Shown here one piece after another: positions 1 to 10,681 of a stretch of 64,000 bases of DNA. Both the position numbers and the translations under genes were made by a program. The notes under the pieces were generated by a model that was not told where the DNA came from, ran no database searches, and worked only from the letters and a program-made list of their open reading frames with translations. The first letter of the stretch is position 1, and each line of letters begins with the position of its first letter. Origin of the DNA: Tepidamorphaceae bacterium (GTDB taxonomy: Bacteria; Pseudomonadota; Alphaproteobacteria; Rhizobiales; Tepidamorphaceae); contig JANQNT010000021.1 of NCBI GenBank assembly GCA_028279445.1, positions 18,031 to 82,030 of the forward strand. The letters are read 5' to 3'.

Positions 1-53
1 CCGCAATCGCCCGATTGATCCGCGCGCAGGCAGTTTCGGCAATCGAGGTCTAG
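1..53 (+). CDS. 3' end of an upstream gene, possibly BufC/HvfC-like (partial)
   Basis: An open frame enters from the left edge (codons start at base 3) and stops at TAG 51-53, leaving only about 16 codons with the tail AIARLIRAQAVSAIEV. That amphipathic, Ala/Leu/Ile-rich end is similar in style to the C-termini of DUF2063 (BufC/HvfC) proteins, which are often encoded just before a DoxX-type membrane protein like the next gene. The fragment is too short to identify securely, and another frame is open to about base 128. Confidence 0.25.
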   Translation, partial: AIARLIRAQAVSAIEV

Positions 54-143
54 AAAACACCCGGTGGGCCGTGCGAGGCCCGCCAATCGCCTTGTCGCAT
101 CCACAAAAGCCACTTCATCGTCTCCATTGACAGGTCAAAGCGC

Positions 144-704
144 ATGAACGCGATCATATCCCTCCACAATTCGGTATTCGGCGCGCTTGAGAAGTCGGTC
201 GCGCCCTGGCTGATGCCGAGCCTTGCGCGGCTGGTCTTCGCCGCCGTGCTGTTCCTCTATTACTGGAATGCTGCCACCACCAAGCTGGGCGAGGGCGCGC
301 TCGGCTTCCTGTTTCCCTCCGATGGCGCCTATATCCAGATCTTCCCCAAGACCGTCGAGCAGTTGGGATACGACACCTCGCAACTGGGTACGTTCCACTG
401 GATTGTCGCGGTGGCGGGCACCTGGGCGGAGTTCCTGCTGCCGGTGCTGATCGTGCTGGGTCTGTTCACCCGGCTCGCCGCGCTCGGCATGATCGGCTTC
501 GTGGTGGTGCAGAGCTGGGTCGATGTCGTCGGTCACGGGCTTGGCGACAAGGATATCGGCGCCTGGTTCGACCGGATCCCGTCAGCGCTCATTCTCGACC
601 AGCGCGCCTTCTGGGTGTTCGTGCTGCTCTACCTCGTGATGCGCGGCGCGGGTCCGTTGTCGATCGACGCTCTTCTCGGCAAGCGCAACACGGCGGCGCA
701 CTAG
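144..704 (+). CDS. DoxX family membrane protein
   Basis: This is a 186-aa hydrophobic protein with about four membrane spans (roughly residues 25-45, 83-105, 108-127 and 150-168), matching the DoxX fold in length and in the position of its conserved aromatic/Gly-rich first helix. AGG at 132-134 precedes the ATG. DoxX relatives accompany oxidoreductase or metal-stress operons and the DUF692/DUF2063 bufferin clusters; the residual upstream frame fits the latter weakly. No catalytic motif is visible. The biochemical role is unknown; membrane location is the only firm statement. Confidence 0.8.
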   Translation: MNAIISLHNSVFGALEKSVAPWLMPSLARLVFAAVLFLYYWNAATTKLGEGALGFLFPSDGAYIQIFPKTVEQLGYDTSQLGTFHWIVAVAGTWAEFLLPVLIVLGLFTRLAALGMIGFVVVQSWVDVVGHGLGDKDIGAWFDRIPSALILDQRAFWVFVLLYLVMRGAGPLSIDALLGKRNTAAH

Positions 705-796
705 ATCATCCTGCGATTTGATCGACCCAATCAAATCGCAGAGGGATGATCGCTTCTAACAGGTTAGAGCAACTTATCTGCGCCGATCCTGGCGCC
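704..796. repeat. structured intergenic repeat, copy A
   Basis: A long hairpin is formed by arms 704-711 with 744-751 (8 bp) and 712-722 with 730-740 (11 bp, perfect), with a 7-nt loop. It is followed by a 42-nt module (about 754-795) containing TTAGAGCAACTTATCTGCGC and a short GCGCC/GGCGC stem. The 42-nt module recurs almost unchanged at 23315-23356, and the hairpin there has a different but still self-complementary sequence. It lies between the DoxX gene and ftsB. Its class is unassigned; it behaves like a dispersed, RNA-structured or RIME/REP-like element. Confidence 0.75.
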
Positions 797-875
797 ATCG
801 CTTAAGCAATCCTTCAGCAAACCGCGCCATTGATTGCCCGGGTGGTCCCTTGTGCGTGGAGGCGGATTGGCGGCG

Positions 876-1190
876 ATGGCGACGAGACGTACGGTTCGCT
901 CGGGCAAGCGCAGCATCGTGCTGCCCGCTGCGGCGCTGCTCGTCACCGCTTATTTCAGTTGGCACGCCTATCACGGCGCGCACGGCCTGCTGGCACGCGA
1001 CGACCTGCAACGCGAAGAACTGCGGCTGTCGGCGGAACTCAAGGGGCTGGTCGCGCGGCGCGAAGCGCTGGAGCGCGATATCATGCTGTTGCGGCCCGAC
1101 AGCCTCGATCCGGATTATCTGGAGCAGCGCGCCATCGAACTGCTCAACTTCACCCATCCCGACATTCGCGAGCTCAAGCCGGCGCGTTGA
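876..1190 (+). CDS. ftsB: cell division protein FtsB/DivIC-like (septum formation initiator)
   Basis: The 104-aa protein has a basic N-terminus, one membrane span (about residues 11-30) and a heptad-like region rich in Leu/Glu/Arg (about 38-70), the layout of FtsB/DivIC, which bridges FtsL and FtsQ at the divisome. The C-terminal segment YLEQRAIELLNFTHPDI matches the conserved alphaproteobacterial tail. The start at 876 is chosen because translation upstream of it is unconserved-looking; GGAGG at 858-862 is 13 nt away, and a TTG at 867 is an alternative. In this class ftsB commonly sits just upstream of pdhA, as here. Confidence 0.85.
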   Translation: MATRRTVRSGKRSIVLPAAALLVTAYFSWHAYHGAHGLLARDDLQREELRLSAELKGLVARREALERDIMLLRPDSLDPDYLEQRAIELLNFTHPDIRELKPAR

Positions 1191-1565
1191 AAAACGCCTC
1201 CCAACCGGTGATACTGCCGTGCAAGGAGCTATGCCCGGTCGGAAAAGTTGTGCTGCATGCTGTAATCAAGATGGTTTAATCGAATTTCGGTTAACATACA
1301 TATTGTTGTTCTAATACAATAAGTTAGTGCACACTGTCCGAAACTGCGCTATAGAATGATGTCAAAGGGGAGCGTGTAGGGAGTTATCGATCCGGCCGGC
1401 GCCGCAGGGGAGCCGGCCTCCTGAAACGCAGCAGGATCGCGCATGGCAGGCTAGGGCATCGATGTGCCTGGCGGGCCATGTCTCAAGATGCGGCCGCAGA
1501 ACGGCCGCACGCCGCCGCCGGTCGCGCTCCGGTGCCGCGGCCATGCCGGGGAGGGACTTCGCGCC
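1191..1565. promoter_or_regulatory. intergenic leader of the pdh operon with a palindrome
   Basis: No gene is visible in these 375 bases. The region turns AT-rich around 1260-1360, as expected for the pdhA promoter. The palindrome TATTGT-N9-ACAATA occupies 1301-1321 and is a reasonable operator candidate; a TATAGAAT at about 1350 could be a -10 element, but no convincing -35 pairs with it. The regulator is unknown. A GGGGAGGG ribosome binding site at 1548-1555 fixes the pdhA start. Confidence 0.35.
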
Positions 1566-2621
1566 ATGGCATCTTCGCCGAAGACGGCTTCTCGCCGCGC
1601 GTCATCGCGCGGCACACGCTCACGCAAAAGCAACAGCAAGGCCAAGGCCGCGGCGCCCGCCGGGCTTCCGAAGGACGAGGAACTCGAAGCCTATCGGATG
1701 ATGCTGCTGATCCGGCGCTTCGAGGAAAAGGCCGGCCAGATGTACGGCATGGGGCTGATCGGCGGCTTCTGCCACCTGTATATCGGCCAGGAGGCCGTCG
1801 TGACCGGCGTCCAGCTCGCCACGCGCGAGGGCGATCAGGTGATCACCAGCTACCGCGATCACGGCCACATGCTCGCCTGCGGCATGGAGGCGCGCGGCGT
1901 CATGGCCGAGCTGACCGGACGCCAGGGCGGCTATTCCAAGGGCAAGGGCGGCTCGATGCACATGTTCTCCGTGGAGAAGGCCTTCTATGGCGGCCACGGC
2001 ATCGTCGGCGCGCAGGTCTCGCTTGGCACCGGGCTTGCCTTCGCCAACCGCTACCGCGAGGACGGCAAGGTGTCGCTGACCTATCTCGGCGACGGCGCCA
2101 TCAACCAGGGCCAGGTCTACGAGAGCTTCAACATGGCCAAGCTCTGGAACCTGCCGGTGGTCTACGTCATCGAGAACAACAAGTACGGCATGGGCACCAG
2201 CATCAGCCGGGCCTCCTCCACCACGGACCTGTCGCAGCGCGGCGCCTCCTTCGACATCCCCGGCGATCAGGTCGACGGCATGGACGTGCGCGCGGTCAAG
2301 GCGGCCGCCGGGAAGGCGCTCGACTACGCGCGCAGCGGCAAGGGGCCGTTCATCCTGGAGATGCTGACCTATCGCTATCGCGGCCACTCCATGTCCGATC
2401 CGGCGAAATACCGCTCCAAGGAAGAGGTGCAGAAGATGCGCCAGGAGCACGACCCGATCGAACAGGTGAAGGCGCGTCTACTCGGCGAGCACGGCCTGGA
2501 GGAGGACGACCTCAAGGCAGTCGACAAGGACATCCGCGCCATCGTCAACGAGGCCGCCGACTTCGCCCAGATCGATCCGGAACCCGATCCGTCCGAACTG
2601 TGGACCGACGTCTACGCCTGA
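1566..2621 (+). CDS. pdhA: pyruvate dehydrogenase E1 component, alpha subunit
   Basis: This 351-aa protein is the thiamine-diphosphate-dependent E1-alpha subunit that, with PdhB, decarboxylates pyruvate and acetylates the lipoyl groups of the complex. The ThDP motif GDGAINQGQVYESF ... NNKYGMG (about residues 177-211) is intact, as is the phosphorylation-loop-like YRYRGHSMSDPAKYR segment. The N-terminal 40 residues are Ser/Lys/Arg/Ala-rich and unstructured, usual in alphaproteobacteria. The frame is open further upstream, but ATG 1566 has the strong ribosome site and gives the family length. It is first in an operon with pdhB and pdhC. Confidence 0.95.
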   Translation: MASSPKTASRRASSRGTRSRKSNSKAKAAAPAGLPKDEELEAYRMMLLIRRFEEKAGQMYGMGLIGGFCHLYIGQEAVVTGVQLATREGDQVITSYRDHGHMLACGMEARGVMAELTGRQGGYSKGKGGSMHMFSVEKAFYGGHGIVGAQVSLGTGLAFANRYREDGKVSLTYLGDGAINQGQVYESFNMAKLWNLPVVYVIENNKYGMGTSISRASSTTDLSQRGASFDIPGDQVDGMDVRAVKAAAGKALDYARSGKGPFILEMLTYRYRGHSMSDPAKYRSKEEVQKMRQEHDPIEQVKARLLGEHGLEEDDLKAVDKDIRAIVNEAADFAQIDPEPDPSELWTDVYA

Positions 2622-2660
2622 ACACCCCGCCCGATCAGCATTCGAGAAACGAGACAAACC

Positions 2661-4046
<1,386 letters not shown>

Positions 4047-4051
4047 GAACC

Positions 4052-4333
4052 ATGGACTGGCGACCGGGCTACAAATGGAAGGACTTCGGATTTTCGACGC
4101 TGCGCCGCCCATTGCAGGTTGGAGCCGCGCTTGTCCGCATCAAGTTGACGTATCAGACACTGAGGACTTTCAACGGGTTACCGCAAGAAGCTGCAATAGA
4201 CGCCAAGGCGGAGCTGGACAAGATCGACCATCACGTCCTGGCCGCTGCACGCCGGAAACTGAACGGGGTTGCCGAGCATGAGTTGCCGGACTTCCTGACC
4301 ATAACGCTCGACGACCTTGAGCGGGAGAAATGA
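4052..4333 (+). CDS. unrecognised 93-aa protein inside the pdh operon
   Basis: The frame begins 5 bases after the pdhB stop and ends 4 bases before the pdhC start, so it is translated within the operon. The product is soluble, with a basic N-terminal part ([19 protein letters not shown]), a central helical stretch and an acidic C-terminus ([12 protein letters not shown]); there is no signal peptide, membrane span or motif I recognise. Codon use differs from the flanking genes, with AGG, TTA, ATA and ACA codons that are rare nearby, suggesting later acquisition or weak expression. DUF5076 proteins occupy this slot in some rhizobia, but the sequence does not look like that family. Function unknown. 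Confidence 0.65.
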   Translation: MDWRPGYKWKDFGFSTLRRPLQVGAALVRIKLTYQTLRTFNGLPQEAAIDAKAELDKIDHHVLAAARRKLNGVAEHELPDFLTITLDDLEREK

Positions 4334-4337
4334 GACG

Positions 4338-5669
4338 ATGCCGATCAACATCCTGATGCCCGCGCTGTCGCCCACCATGGAGGAGGGCACGCTTGCCAAA
4401 TGGCACGTCAAGGAGGGCGACGAGGTCTCCGCCGGCGACGTGATCGCCGAGATCGAGACCGACAAGGCGACGATGGAGGTGGAATCCATCGACGAGGGCA
4501 CCGTCGGCAAAATCTTCATCGGCGAGGGTACCGCCAACGTAAAGGTCAACGAACTGATCGCCGTGCTGCTGGAGGACGGCGAGGACGCCGGTGCCATCTC
4601 GGACGCACCTGCCGCAGCGCCGGCGCCATCGGCCCAGGCCGCGCCATCTGCGGAGGCGGCACCCACACCTGCCGCAGCCCCGGCGCCAACTCCCGCGCCC
4701 GCTGCTGCCGCACCGGCGAGCAATGGCGCGCGCATCTTCGCTTCGCCGCTCGCCCGGCGCATCGCCAAGGATGCCGGCATCGATATCGGGTCCATCGCCG
4801 GCTCCGGCCCGCACGGGCGCATCGTCAAGCGCGACGTGGACGCGGCAATCGCGTCGGGCGGAGCGCAGCCGGCATCTGCTGGCGCGACCGCGCCTCAGGC
4901 ACCGGCCGCTGCGCCAGCCGCACCGATGGGTCCCTCGGACGAGCAGGTGCTCAAGATGTTCGAGGAGGGCACCTACGAGGTCGTCCCGCATGATAACATG
5001 CGCAAGACCATCGCCCGGCGCCTGACCGAGGCGAAATCGACCATCCCGCACTTCTATCTGACGGTGGATTGCGCGTTGGACGCGCTGTTGAAGCTGCGCG
5101 GCGAGATCAACGCCGCCGCCCCCGTGGTGGATGAGAAGCCCGCCTACAAGGTTTCCGTCAACGACATGGTCATCAAGGCGCTGGCCAAGGCCCTGCGCGC
5201 GGTGCCGGACGCCAACGCGACCTGGACCGACGGTGGCATGCTGCTGCACGACAAGGTGGATGTTGGCGTCGCCGTCGCCATTCCCGGCGGGTTGATCACG
5301 CCGGTGATCCGCGACGCCGACCTCAAGCCCTTGTCGGTGATGTCGACCGAGATGAAGGACTACGCCAGGCGGGCCCGCGAGCGGAAGCTGCTGCCGCACG
5401 AATACCAGGGCGGCACGACGGCGGTGTCCAACCTCGGCATGTTCGGTATCAAGGATTTCTCCGCCGTCATCAACCCGCCGCACGCGACGATTCTCGCCGT
5501 GGGCGCGGGCGAACAGCGCGCGGTGATCTGGGATGGCGCGGTCGCCGCCGCCACGGTCATGTCGGTGACGCTGTCGACGGACCACCGGGCCGTCGATGGC
5601 GCGCTCGGCGCGGAACTGCTCGCCGCCTTCAAGGGCTTCATCGAAGACCCGATGCGGATGCTGGTGTGA
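4338..5669 (+). CDS. pdhC: pyruvate dehydrogenase E2, dihydrolipoamide acetyltransferase
   Basis: The 443-aa E2 core has one lipoyl domain (residues 1-78, [10 protein letters not shown]), an Ala/Pro linker, a peripheral subunit-binding domain (about 133-170, [16 protein letters not shown] ... [11 protein letters not shown]), a second linker and the acyltransferase domain (about 210-443). The catalytic motif [16 protein letters not shown] is intact near the C-terminus. It transfers the acetyl group from lipoate to CoA and scaffolds E1 and E3. ATG 4338 is preferred over 4317 because the lipoyl domain starts at [14 protein letters not shown] and the upstream codons overlap the preceding gene. 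Confidence 0.95.
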   Translation: MPINILMPALSPTMEEGTLAKWHVKEGDEVSAGDVIAEIETDKATMEVESIDEGTVGKIFIGEGTANVKVNELIAVLLEDGEDAGAISDAPAAAPAPSAQAAPSAEAAPTPAAAPAPTPAPAAAAPASNGARIFASPLARRIAKDAGIDIGSIAGSGPHGRIVKRDVDAAIASGGAQPASAGATAPQAPAAAPAAPMGPSDEQVLKMFEEGTYEVVPHDNMRKTIARRLTEAKSTIPHFYLTVDCALDALLKLRGEINAAAPVVDEKPAYKVSVNDMVIKALAKALRAVPDANATWTDGGMLLHDKVDVGVAVAIPGGLITPVIRDADLKPLSVMSTEMKDYARRARERKLLPHEYQGGTTAVSNLGMFGIKDFSAVINPPHATILAVGAGEQRAVIWDGAVAAATVMSVTLSTDHRAVDGALGAELLAAFKGFIEDPMRMLV

Positions 5670-5731
5670 TGGCGCGCCGTTTGAGCCAGCGCAAATCGCA
5701 CCACAGCCCCGCTCGCTAGGCTTGGCGTCAT

Positions 5732-5746
5732 TGACGCTAAGCGTCA
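5732..5746. promoter_or_regulatory. perfect palindrome TGACGCT-A-AGCGTCA
   Basis: A 7-bp perfect inverted repeat with a one-base centre lies 30 bases before the next start codon, between pdhC and the YdcH-like gene. It is a candidate operator or processing hairpin; there is no T-run, so it is not a convincing terminator. Confidence 0.3.
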
Positions 5747-5775
5747 CGGACAGCACCAGACACGGAACAGGGACC

Positions 5776-6012
5776 ATGACGCACACGCCGCACGAGCTGC
5801 ACGAAGAGTTTCCCGAGCACGCCGAGAAGCTGCACGAACTGAAGGTGAGCAACGCCCATTTCGCGCATCTCTCCGAGCAGTATCACGAGATCAACCGGGC
5901 CATTCACCGGGCCGAGAGCGAGGTGGAACCGACCGACGACCTGCATCTTGAGGACATGAAGAAGCAGCGGCTTCACCTGAAGGATCAGATCGCCGAGATG
6001 CTGCACGGCTGA
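5776..6012 (+). CDS. YdcH family (DUF465) small protein
   Basis: The 78-aa, highly charged, helical protein contains the DUF465 signature layout: HELHEEFPEH near the start, an SEQYHEINRAIHRAE middle and KKQRLHLKDQIAEML at the end. Length and the Lys-rich terminal helix match the family, whose function is not established. ATG 5776 (ACAGGGACC before it) gives the family length; the open frame extends upstream without resemblance. It sits between pdhC and lpdA. Confidence 0.8.
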   Translation: MTHTPHELHEEFPEHAEKLHELKVSNAHFAHLSEQYHEINRAIHRAESEVEPTDDLHLEDMKKQRLHLKDQIAEMLHG

Positions 6013-6051
6013 GGCCGGTAGCGCGCTTGCGTTCAGGAGTGGAAAAACGCC

Positions 6052-7491
6052 ATGGCTGACAGTTACGACGTGATCGTCATCGGTGCCGGGCCGGGGGGCT
6101 ACGTCACCGCGATCCGGGCTGCCCAATTGGGGCTCAAGGTCGCCGTGGTGGAGCGCGAGCACCTGGGCGGCATCTGCCTCAACTGGGGCTGTATCCCCAC
6201 CAAGGCGCTGCTGCGGTCTGCGGAAATCTACCACTACATGCAGCACGCCAAGGACTACGGCCTGTCGGTTCAGGGCGCGTCCTTCGATCCCGCAGCGGTG
6301 GTGAAGCGCTCGCGCGGCGTCTCCGGTCGGCTCAACGGTGGCGTCGGCATGCTTCTGAAGAAGAACAAGGTCGACGTGATCTGGGGCGAAGCCAGGATCA
6401 CCAAGCCGGGCGAGGTGGTCGTGGCCAAGTCGGGCAAAGAGGCCATGCAGCCGCAACATCCCGAACCCAAGGGCGCGCTGGGCGCGGGCACCTACAAGGC
6501 CAAGCACATCATCATCGCGACCGGCGCGCGGCCGCGCGTCATTCCCGGCATCGAGCCCGACGGCAAGCAGATCTGGACCTATTTCGAGGCCATGGTGCCG
6601 GACGGCATGCCGAAGTCGCTGCTGGTGATGGGATCGGGCGCCATCGGTATCGAATTCGCCAGCTTCTACCGCTCCATGGGCGCCGAGGTGACCGTGGTTG
6701 AGCTGCTGCCGCAGATCATGCCGGTGGAGGATGCGGAGATCGCCGGCCTTGCCCGCAAGCAGTTCGAGAAGCAGGGCATCAAGATCATGACCGGCGCCAA
6801 GGTCGCCAAGGTCGCCAAGTCGGCATCCGGCGTCACCGCGACGATCGAGACCGAGGACGGCAAGTCCCAGGACATCACGGCCGAGAAACTGATCTCGGCG
6901 GTGGGCGTCGTCGGCAATGTCGAGGGGCTCGGGCTGGAAGCGCTCGGGGTCAAGACCGACCGCGGCTGCATCGTCGCCGACGGCTACGGCAAGACCAGCG
7001 TCGCCGGCATCTATGCCATCGGCGATGTCGCTGGCCCGCCGATGCTGGCCCACAAGGCCGAGCACGAGGGTGTCATCTGCGTGGAGAAGATCGCCGGTCT
7101 CGATGCCCACCCGATGGACAAGCTGAAGATTCCCGGTTGCACCTACTGCCACCCCCAGGTCGCCTCCGTGGGACTGACAGAGACGAAAGCCAAAGACGCC
7201 GGTTACGAGATCAAGGTCGGCCGCTTCCCGTTCGTGGGTAATGGCAAGGCGATCGCGCTCGGCGAACCCGATGGCCTGATCAAGACCATCTTCGATGCCA
7301 AGACCGGTCAGCTTCTGGGCGCGCACATGGTCGGCGCGGAGGTCACCGAACTGATCCAGGGCTATGTCGTCGCCATGACGCTGGAGACCACCGAGGCGGA
7401 GTTGATGCACACGGTCTTCCCGCACCCGACGCTGTCGGAGATGATGCACGAGAGCGCTCTGGACGCCTACGGCCGCGCCATCCATATCTAA
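6052..7491 (+). CDS. lpdA: dihydrolipoyl dehydrogenase (E3)
   Basis: The 479-aa flavoprotein reoxidises the lipoyl arms of the 2-oxoacid dehydrogenase complexes with NAD. It shows the N-terminal FAD Rossmann motif [15 protein letters not shown], the redox disulfide [16 protein letters not shown], a second Rossmann motif [17 protein letters not shown] for NAD, and the C-terminal dimer interface with HPHPTLSE-type active-site residues ([12 protein letters not shown]). A short insertion near residues 123-145 ([11 protein letters not shown]) is seen in alphaproteobacterial paralogues. It closes the pdh operon. Confidence 0.95.
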   Translation: MADSYDVIVIGAGPGGYVTAIRAAQLGLKVAVVEREHLGGICLNWGCIPTKALLRSAEIYHYMQHAKDYGLSVQGASFDPAAVVKRSRGVSGRLNGGVGMLLKKNKVDVIWGEARITKPGEVVVAKSGKEAMQPQHPEPKGALGAGTYKAKHIIIATGARPRVIPGIEPDGKQIWTYFEAMVPDGMPKSLLVMGSGAIGIEFASFYRSMGAEVTVVELLPQIMPVEDAEIAGLARKQFEKQGIKIMTGAKVAKVAKSASGVTATIETEDGKSQDITAEKLISAVGVVGNVEGLGLEALGVKTDRGCIVADGYGKTSVAGIYAIGDVAGPPMLAHKAEHEGVICVEKIAGLDAHPMDKLKIPGCTYCHPQVASVGLTETKAKDAGYEIKVGRFPFVGNGKAIALGEPDGLIKTIFDAKTGQLLGAHMVGAEVTELIQGYVVAMTLETTEAELMHTVFPHPTLSEMMHESALDAYGRAIHI

Positions 7492-7535
7492 CGGTACACT
7501 TCAAGCCCCCGATTCGATCGCGAAGCACATCAACC

Positions 7536-8501
7536 ATGGTCACCGTCCTCGACACGCTGAACACCCCGCGCCCGCGCCATCCGGAGAAGGCGCACAAGCC
7601 GGACACGCCGGTGCTGCGCAAGCCCGACTGGATCCGCGTCAAGGCGCCGGGCTCGCCCGTCTATCGCGAGACGATGGACATCGTGCGCGAGCACAAGCTG
7701 GTGACCGTGTGTGAGGAGGCCGGCTGCCCGAATATCGGCGAATGCTGGTCGCAGAAGCACGCGACCTTCATGATCATGGGCGAGACCTGCACGCGGGCCT
7801 GCGCCTTCTGCAACGTGCGCACCGGCGTGCCGGACGCGCTCGATGACGACGAGCCGGCACGCGTCGCCGATGCGGTGGAGAAACTCGGCCTCAAGCACGT
7901 GGTCATCACCTCCGTCGACCGTGACGATCTCGACGACGGCGGCGCGCTGCATTTCGCCCGGGTGATCGCGGCGATCCGCGAGATGAGCCCGCAGACCACG
8001 ATCGAGGTGCTGACGCCGGACTTCCTGCGCAAGGAAGGCGCGCTGGAAGTGGTCGTCGAGGCCAGGCCCGATGTCTTCAACCACAATCTGGAGACGGTGC
8101 CCTCGCTCTATCTGGCGGTGCGGCCGGGCGCGCGCTACTTCCATTCGCTACGGCTGCTGCAGCGGGTCAAGGAACTCGACGCGTCGATCTTTACCAAGTC
8201 CGGCATCATGGTGGGCCTGGGCGAAGAGCGTAACGAGGTGCTGCAACTGATGGACGACATGCGCAGCGCCGATGTGGACTTCATGACCATCGGCCAGTAC
8301 CTGCAGCCGACCCGCAAGCACTTCCCCATCGACCGTTTCGTGACGCCGGACGAGTTCAAGGCCTTCGCCACGGTGGCCTATGCCAAGGGCTTCCTGATGG
8401 TATCGTCGAGCCCGCTGACGCGCTCCTCGCATCACGCCGGCGACGACTTCGCCAAGTTGCGGGCCGCCCGCGAGAAACTGCTGTCCGGCGCCGCGGGCTA
8501 A
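7536..8501 (+). CDS. lipA: lipoyl synthase
   Basis: The 321-aa radical SAM enzyme inserts two sulfurs into octanoylated lipoyl domains. Both clusters are intact: the auxiliary cluster cysteines in [14 protein letters not shown] and the SAM cluster in [13 protein letters not shown]. The C-terminal RSSHHAGD corresponds to the conserved RSSYHA-type segment that ligates the auxiliary cluster through Ser. Its place directly behind lpdA matches its job of modifying PdhB and PdhC, each of which carries a lipoyl domain. Confidence 0.95.
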   Translation: MVTVLDTLNTPRPRHPEKAHKPDTPVLRKPDWIRVKAPGSPVYRETMDIVREHKLVTVCEEAGCPNIGECWSQKHATFMIMGETCTRACAFCNVRTGVPDALDDDEPARVADAVEKLGLKHVVITSVDRDDLDDGGALHFARVIAAIREMSPQTTIEVLTPDFLRKEGALEVVVEARPDVFNHNLETVPSLYLAVRPGARYFHSLRLLQRVKELDASIFTKSGIMVGLGEERNEVLQLMDDMRSADVDFMTIGQYLQPTRKHFPIDRFVTPDEFKAFATVAYAKGFLMVSSSPLTRSSHHAGDDFAKLRAAREKLLSGAAG

Positions 8502-8511
8502 TCTCCACTCC

Positions 8512-8976
8512 ATGAAACGCTTCGATACGCGCCGGCGGGTTGAGCACTCGGCCGGCGACATGTTCGCGCTCGTCGCCGACGTGGAGGCCTATCCGCAATT
8601 CGTGCCGCTGTGCACCGCGCTCAAGGTGATCCGCCACAGCGAGGATGCCGCCGGGCGACCGGTGGTGACCGCCGACATGACGGTCGCCTACAAGCTGATC
8701 CGCGAGACCTACCGTAGCCGCGTGACGCTGGACGAACCGGCGATGGCCATCGACGTCGTCAACATGGACGGGCCGTTCGAGCGGCTGGAGAACCACTGGC
8801 GGTTTCACGCCCTTGATGACACGTCCTGCGAGGTCGAGTTCCATCTGGTCTACGGATTCCGCAGCAAGATGTTTGAGCGTGTCGCGGGGGTTGTCTTCGA
8901 CCGGGCGTTCTCGCGCTTCGCGGATGCCTTCGAGACCCGCGCGGACGTGGTCTATGGGAAAGCGACAAGCGCCTAA
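8512..8976 (+). CDS. RatA/Coq10-type SRPBCC domain protein
   Basis: The 154-aa protein is a single START/SRPBCC lipid-binding-type domain with the typical opening RRRVEHSAGDMFALVADVEAYPQFVPLC and closing FDRAFSRFADAFETRA. In alphaproteobacteria this gene follows lipA, and the family is annotated either as a ribosome-association toxin RatA or as the ubiquinone-binding Coq10. The sequence cannot separate the two; the quinone-chaperone role is more plausible. It converges with pncC, overlapping it by 4 bases. Confidence 0.8.
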   Translation: MKRFDTRRRVEHSAGDMFALVADVEAYPQFVPLCTALKVIRHSEDAAGRPVVTADMTVAYKLIRETYRSRVTLDEPAMAIDVVNMDGPFERLENHWRFHALDDTSCEVEFHLVYGFRSKMFERVAGVVFDRAFSRFADAFETRADVVYGKATSA

Positions 8977-9470
8977 GCGCCGGCTGCTTCCAGCAACAGC
9001 TTCAGCGCCACCCGCACGCTGAGCGAACGGATGTCCGCGCGGCTGATGTCGCCGAAGCGCCGTTCGGCATGCGTCACCTGTCCCGATAGATCGGCGCAGG
9101 CGAAATGGACCAGACCGACCGGTTTCTCCGCCGTGCCGCCGCCGGGACCGGCGACGCCGGTGATGGCGATCGCAAGATCGACGCCGGCCTGCGTCTGCGC
9201 GCCCGTGGCCATGGCCCGCGCCACCGCCTCGCTGACCGCGCCGTGGCGCTCGATCATCGATGCGGGTACGCCGAGCATCTCGCTCTTGGCGCGATTGGAA
9301 TAGGTGACGAAGCCGCGCTCCACCACGTCCGAGGAACCGGCGATATCGGTCAGGGTCCCGGCGACAAGGCCACCTGTGCAGGATTCAGCCGTCGCCAGCA
9401 TCAGGCCGCGCTCCCGGCAGGCATCCAGAACCGCCGCCGCCAGTTCGCCATGGGGGGACTGCGGCGTCAT
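8973..9470 (-). CDS. pncC: CinA C-terminal domain protein, nicotinamide-nucleotide amidohydrolase
   Basis: The 165-aa protein is the stand-alone CinA C-terminal (PncC) domain, which deamidates NMN to nicotinate mononucleotide in pyridine-nucleotide recycling. ATAESCTGGLVAGTLTDIAGSS carries the catalytic Ser region, and AITGVAGPGGGTAEKPVGLV is the conserved Gly-rich loop. The N-terminal MoaB-like CinA domain is absent, as in most proteobacterial stand-alone copies. Its ATG overlaps the ispDF stop by 4 bases, so the two are translationally coupled. Confidence 0.9.
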   Translation of the reverse strand: MTPQSPHGELAAAVLDACRERGLMLATAESCTGGLVAGTLTDIAGSSDVVERGFVTYSNRAKSEMLGVPASMIERHGAVSEAVARAMATGAQTQAGVDLAIAITGVAGPGGGTAEKPVGLVHFACADLSGQVTHAERRFGDISRADIRSLSVRVALKLLLEAAGA

Positions 9471-10681
9471 GGCCGATCCTCCGGCGCGGGCAGTTGCACG
9501 GTCGCCAGCGCCATGACGGCGATACCTTCCCCGCGGCCGGTGAAACCGAGGCGTTCCGTCGTCGTCGCCTTGACCGAAATGCGCTCCCCGGCAACGCCGG
9601 TAATCCCGGCGATCCGCGCGCGGATGGCCTCGCGCCAGGGACCGATCTTCGGCGTTTCGCACATGACGGTCGCGTCGATCAGCATCACCGAGCCGCCCCG
9701 GGCGGCGAGCCTCGCCATCGCATCGGCGAGAAACACCGCCGAATCCGCACCCTTCCACGCGTCGTCACTGGGCGGGAAGTGGGTGCCGATATCGCCGTCG
9801 CCGATGGCGCCGAGGATCGCGTCGGTGATGGCGTGAAGCAGGACATCTGCGTCCGAATGGCCCGACAGCGCGGCATCGTGCGGGATAGTCACACCACCCA
9901 GGATCACGGCATCGCCCGGCACGAAACGATGCACGTCGAAACCCTGACCCGTGCGGGTCTCCAGGGCCCGGCCGCCGCGCAAGATCTGCTCGGCGCGGGC
10001 AAAGTCGTCTGCGACCGTGAGCTTGATGTTGTTCACGTCACCGGGCAACGCGGCGATCTCAAGCCCGTCCCAGGCCGCGATTGCCGCATCGTCGGTGAAA
10101 CCGGTCTTGCCCGACTGGCCAGCGCGCCCATGCGCGTTAAGGATATCCGCGAACCGAAAGCCCTGCGGCGTCTGGGCCGCGCCAAGCGCATCGCGATCGA
10201 GCGTCCCGGTGACCTGTCCGGCATCGGTGCGCTTGATCGTGTCGGTGACGGGCAGCAGCGGGATGGCCCCGATGTGATTGTTCAGCGCATCGACGACCGC
10301 GTCGATGGTCGCGGAAGCAACCAATGGTCGGGCGCCGTCGTGAATGAGCACATTCGCCGGCGGTACCGGCTCAAGCGCCCGCAAGCCGGCCAGAACCGAG
10401 GCCTGGCGGCTCGCGCGGCCCATGACGAACGTGACGCGTTCGGGGTCGCATCGAAGCGCCTGCGCGCGGGGGCCGTCCTCCTCGCCGATCACGGTGACGA
10501 TCCGGCCGATGGCCGGATGCGCGGCGAAGACCTCGATGCTGCGCTCCAGCACTGGCCGGCCGGCCAGCAATCGATACTGCTTGGGCGTCGCGTCGGCCGC
10601 GCGGTCCGATGATTCGACGCGGCTGCCGCGGCCGGCGGCGACGATCACAACGGCTGTCTCGGGCAAGCTGGTCTCATCCAT
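9467..10681 (-). CDS. ispDF: bifunctional IspD/IspF of the MEP isoprenoid pathway
   Basis: The 404-aa fusion joins MEP cytidylyltransferase (about residues 1-235; nucleotide loop AAGRGSRVESSD and PKQYRLLAGRPVLE) to MECDP synthase (about 245-404). The IspF metal ligands are present in GFDVHRF and GHSDADVLLHAITDAILGA, together with IGTHFPPSDD. It catalyses two non-consecutive steps. The fusion is common in alphaproteobacteria. GGGAGGGC precedes the ATG. It diverges from dusB, with a 192-bp region between the two start codons. Confidence 0.95.
   Translation of the reverse strand: MDETSLPETAVVIVAAGRGSRVESSDRAADATPKQYRLLAGRPVLERSIEVFAAHPAIGRIVTVIGEEDGPRAQALRCDPERVTFVMGRASRQASVLAGLRALEPVPPANVLIHDGARPLVASATIDAVVDALNNHIGAIPLLPVTDTIKRTDAGQVTGTLDRDALGAAQTPQGFRFADILNAHGRAGQSGKTGFTDDAAIAAWDGLEIAALPGDVNNIKLTVADDFARAEQILRGGRALETRTGQGFDVHRFVPGDAVILGGVTIPHDAALSGHSDADVLLHAITDAILGAIGDGDIGTHFPPSDDAWKGADSAVFLADAMARLAARGGSVMLIDATVMCETPKIGPWREAIRARIAGITGVAGERISVKATTTERLGFTGRGEGIAVMALATVQLPAPEDRP

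Noticed and set aside
1270..1300. CtrA site (TTAA-N7-TTAA) upstream of pdhA
   Set aside because: Two TTAA motifs exist at 1276 and 1291, but the spacing is 11 bases, not 7.
5721..5746. Terminator after pdhC
   Set aside because: The palindrome has no following T-run and lies close to the next start codon in the same operon.
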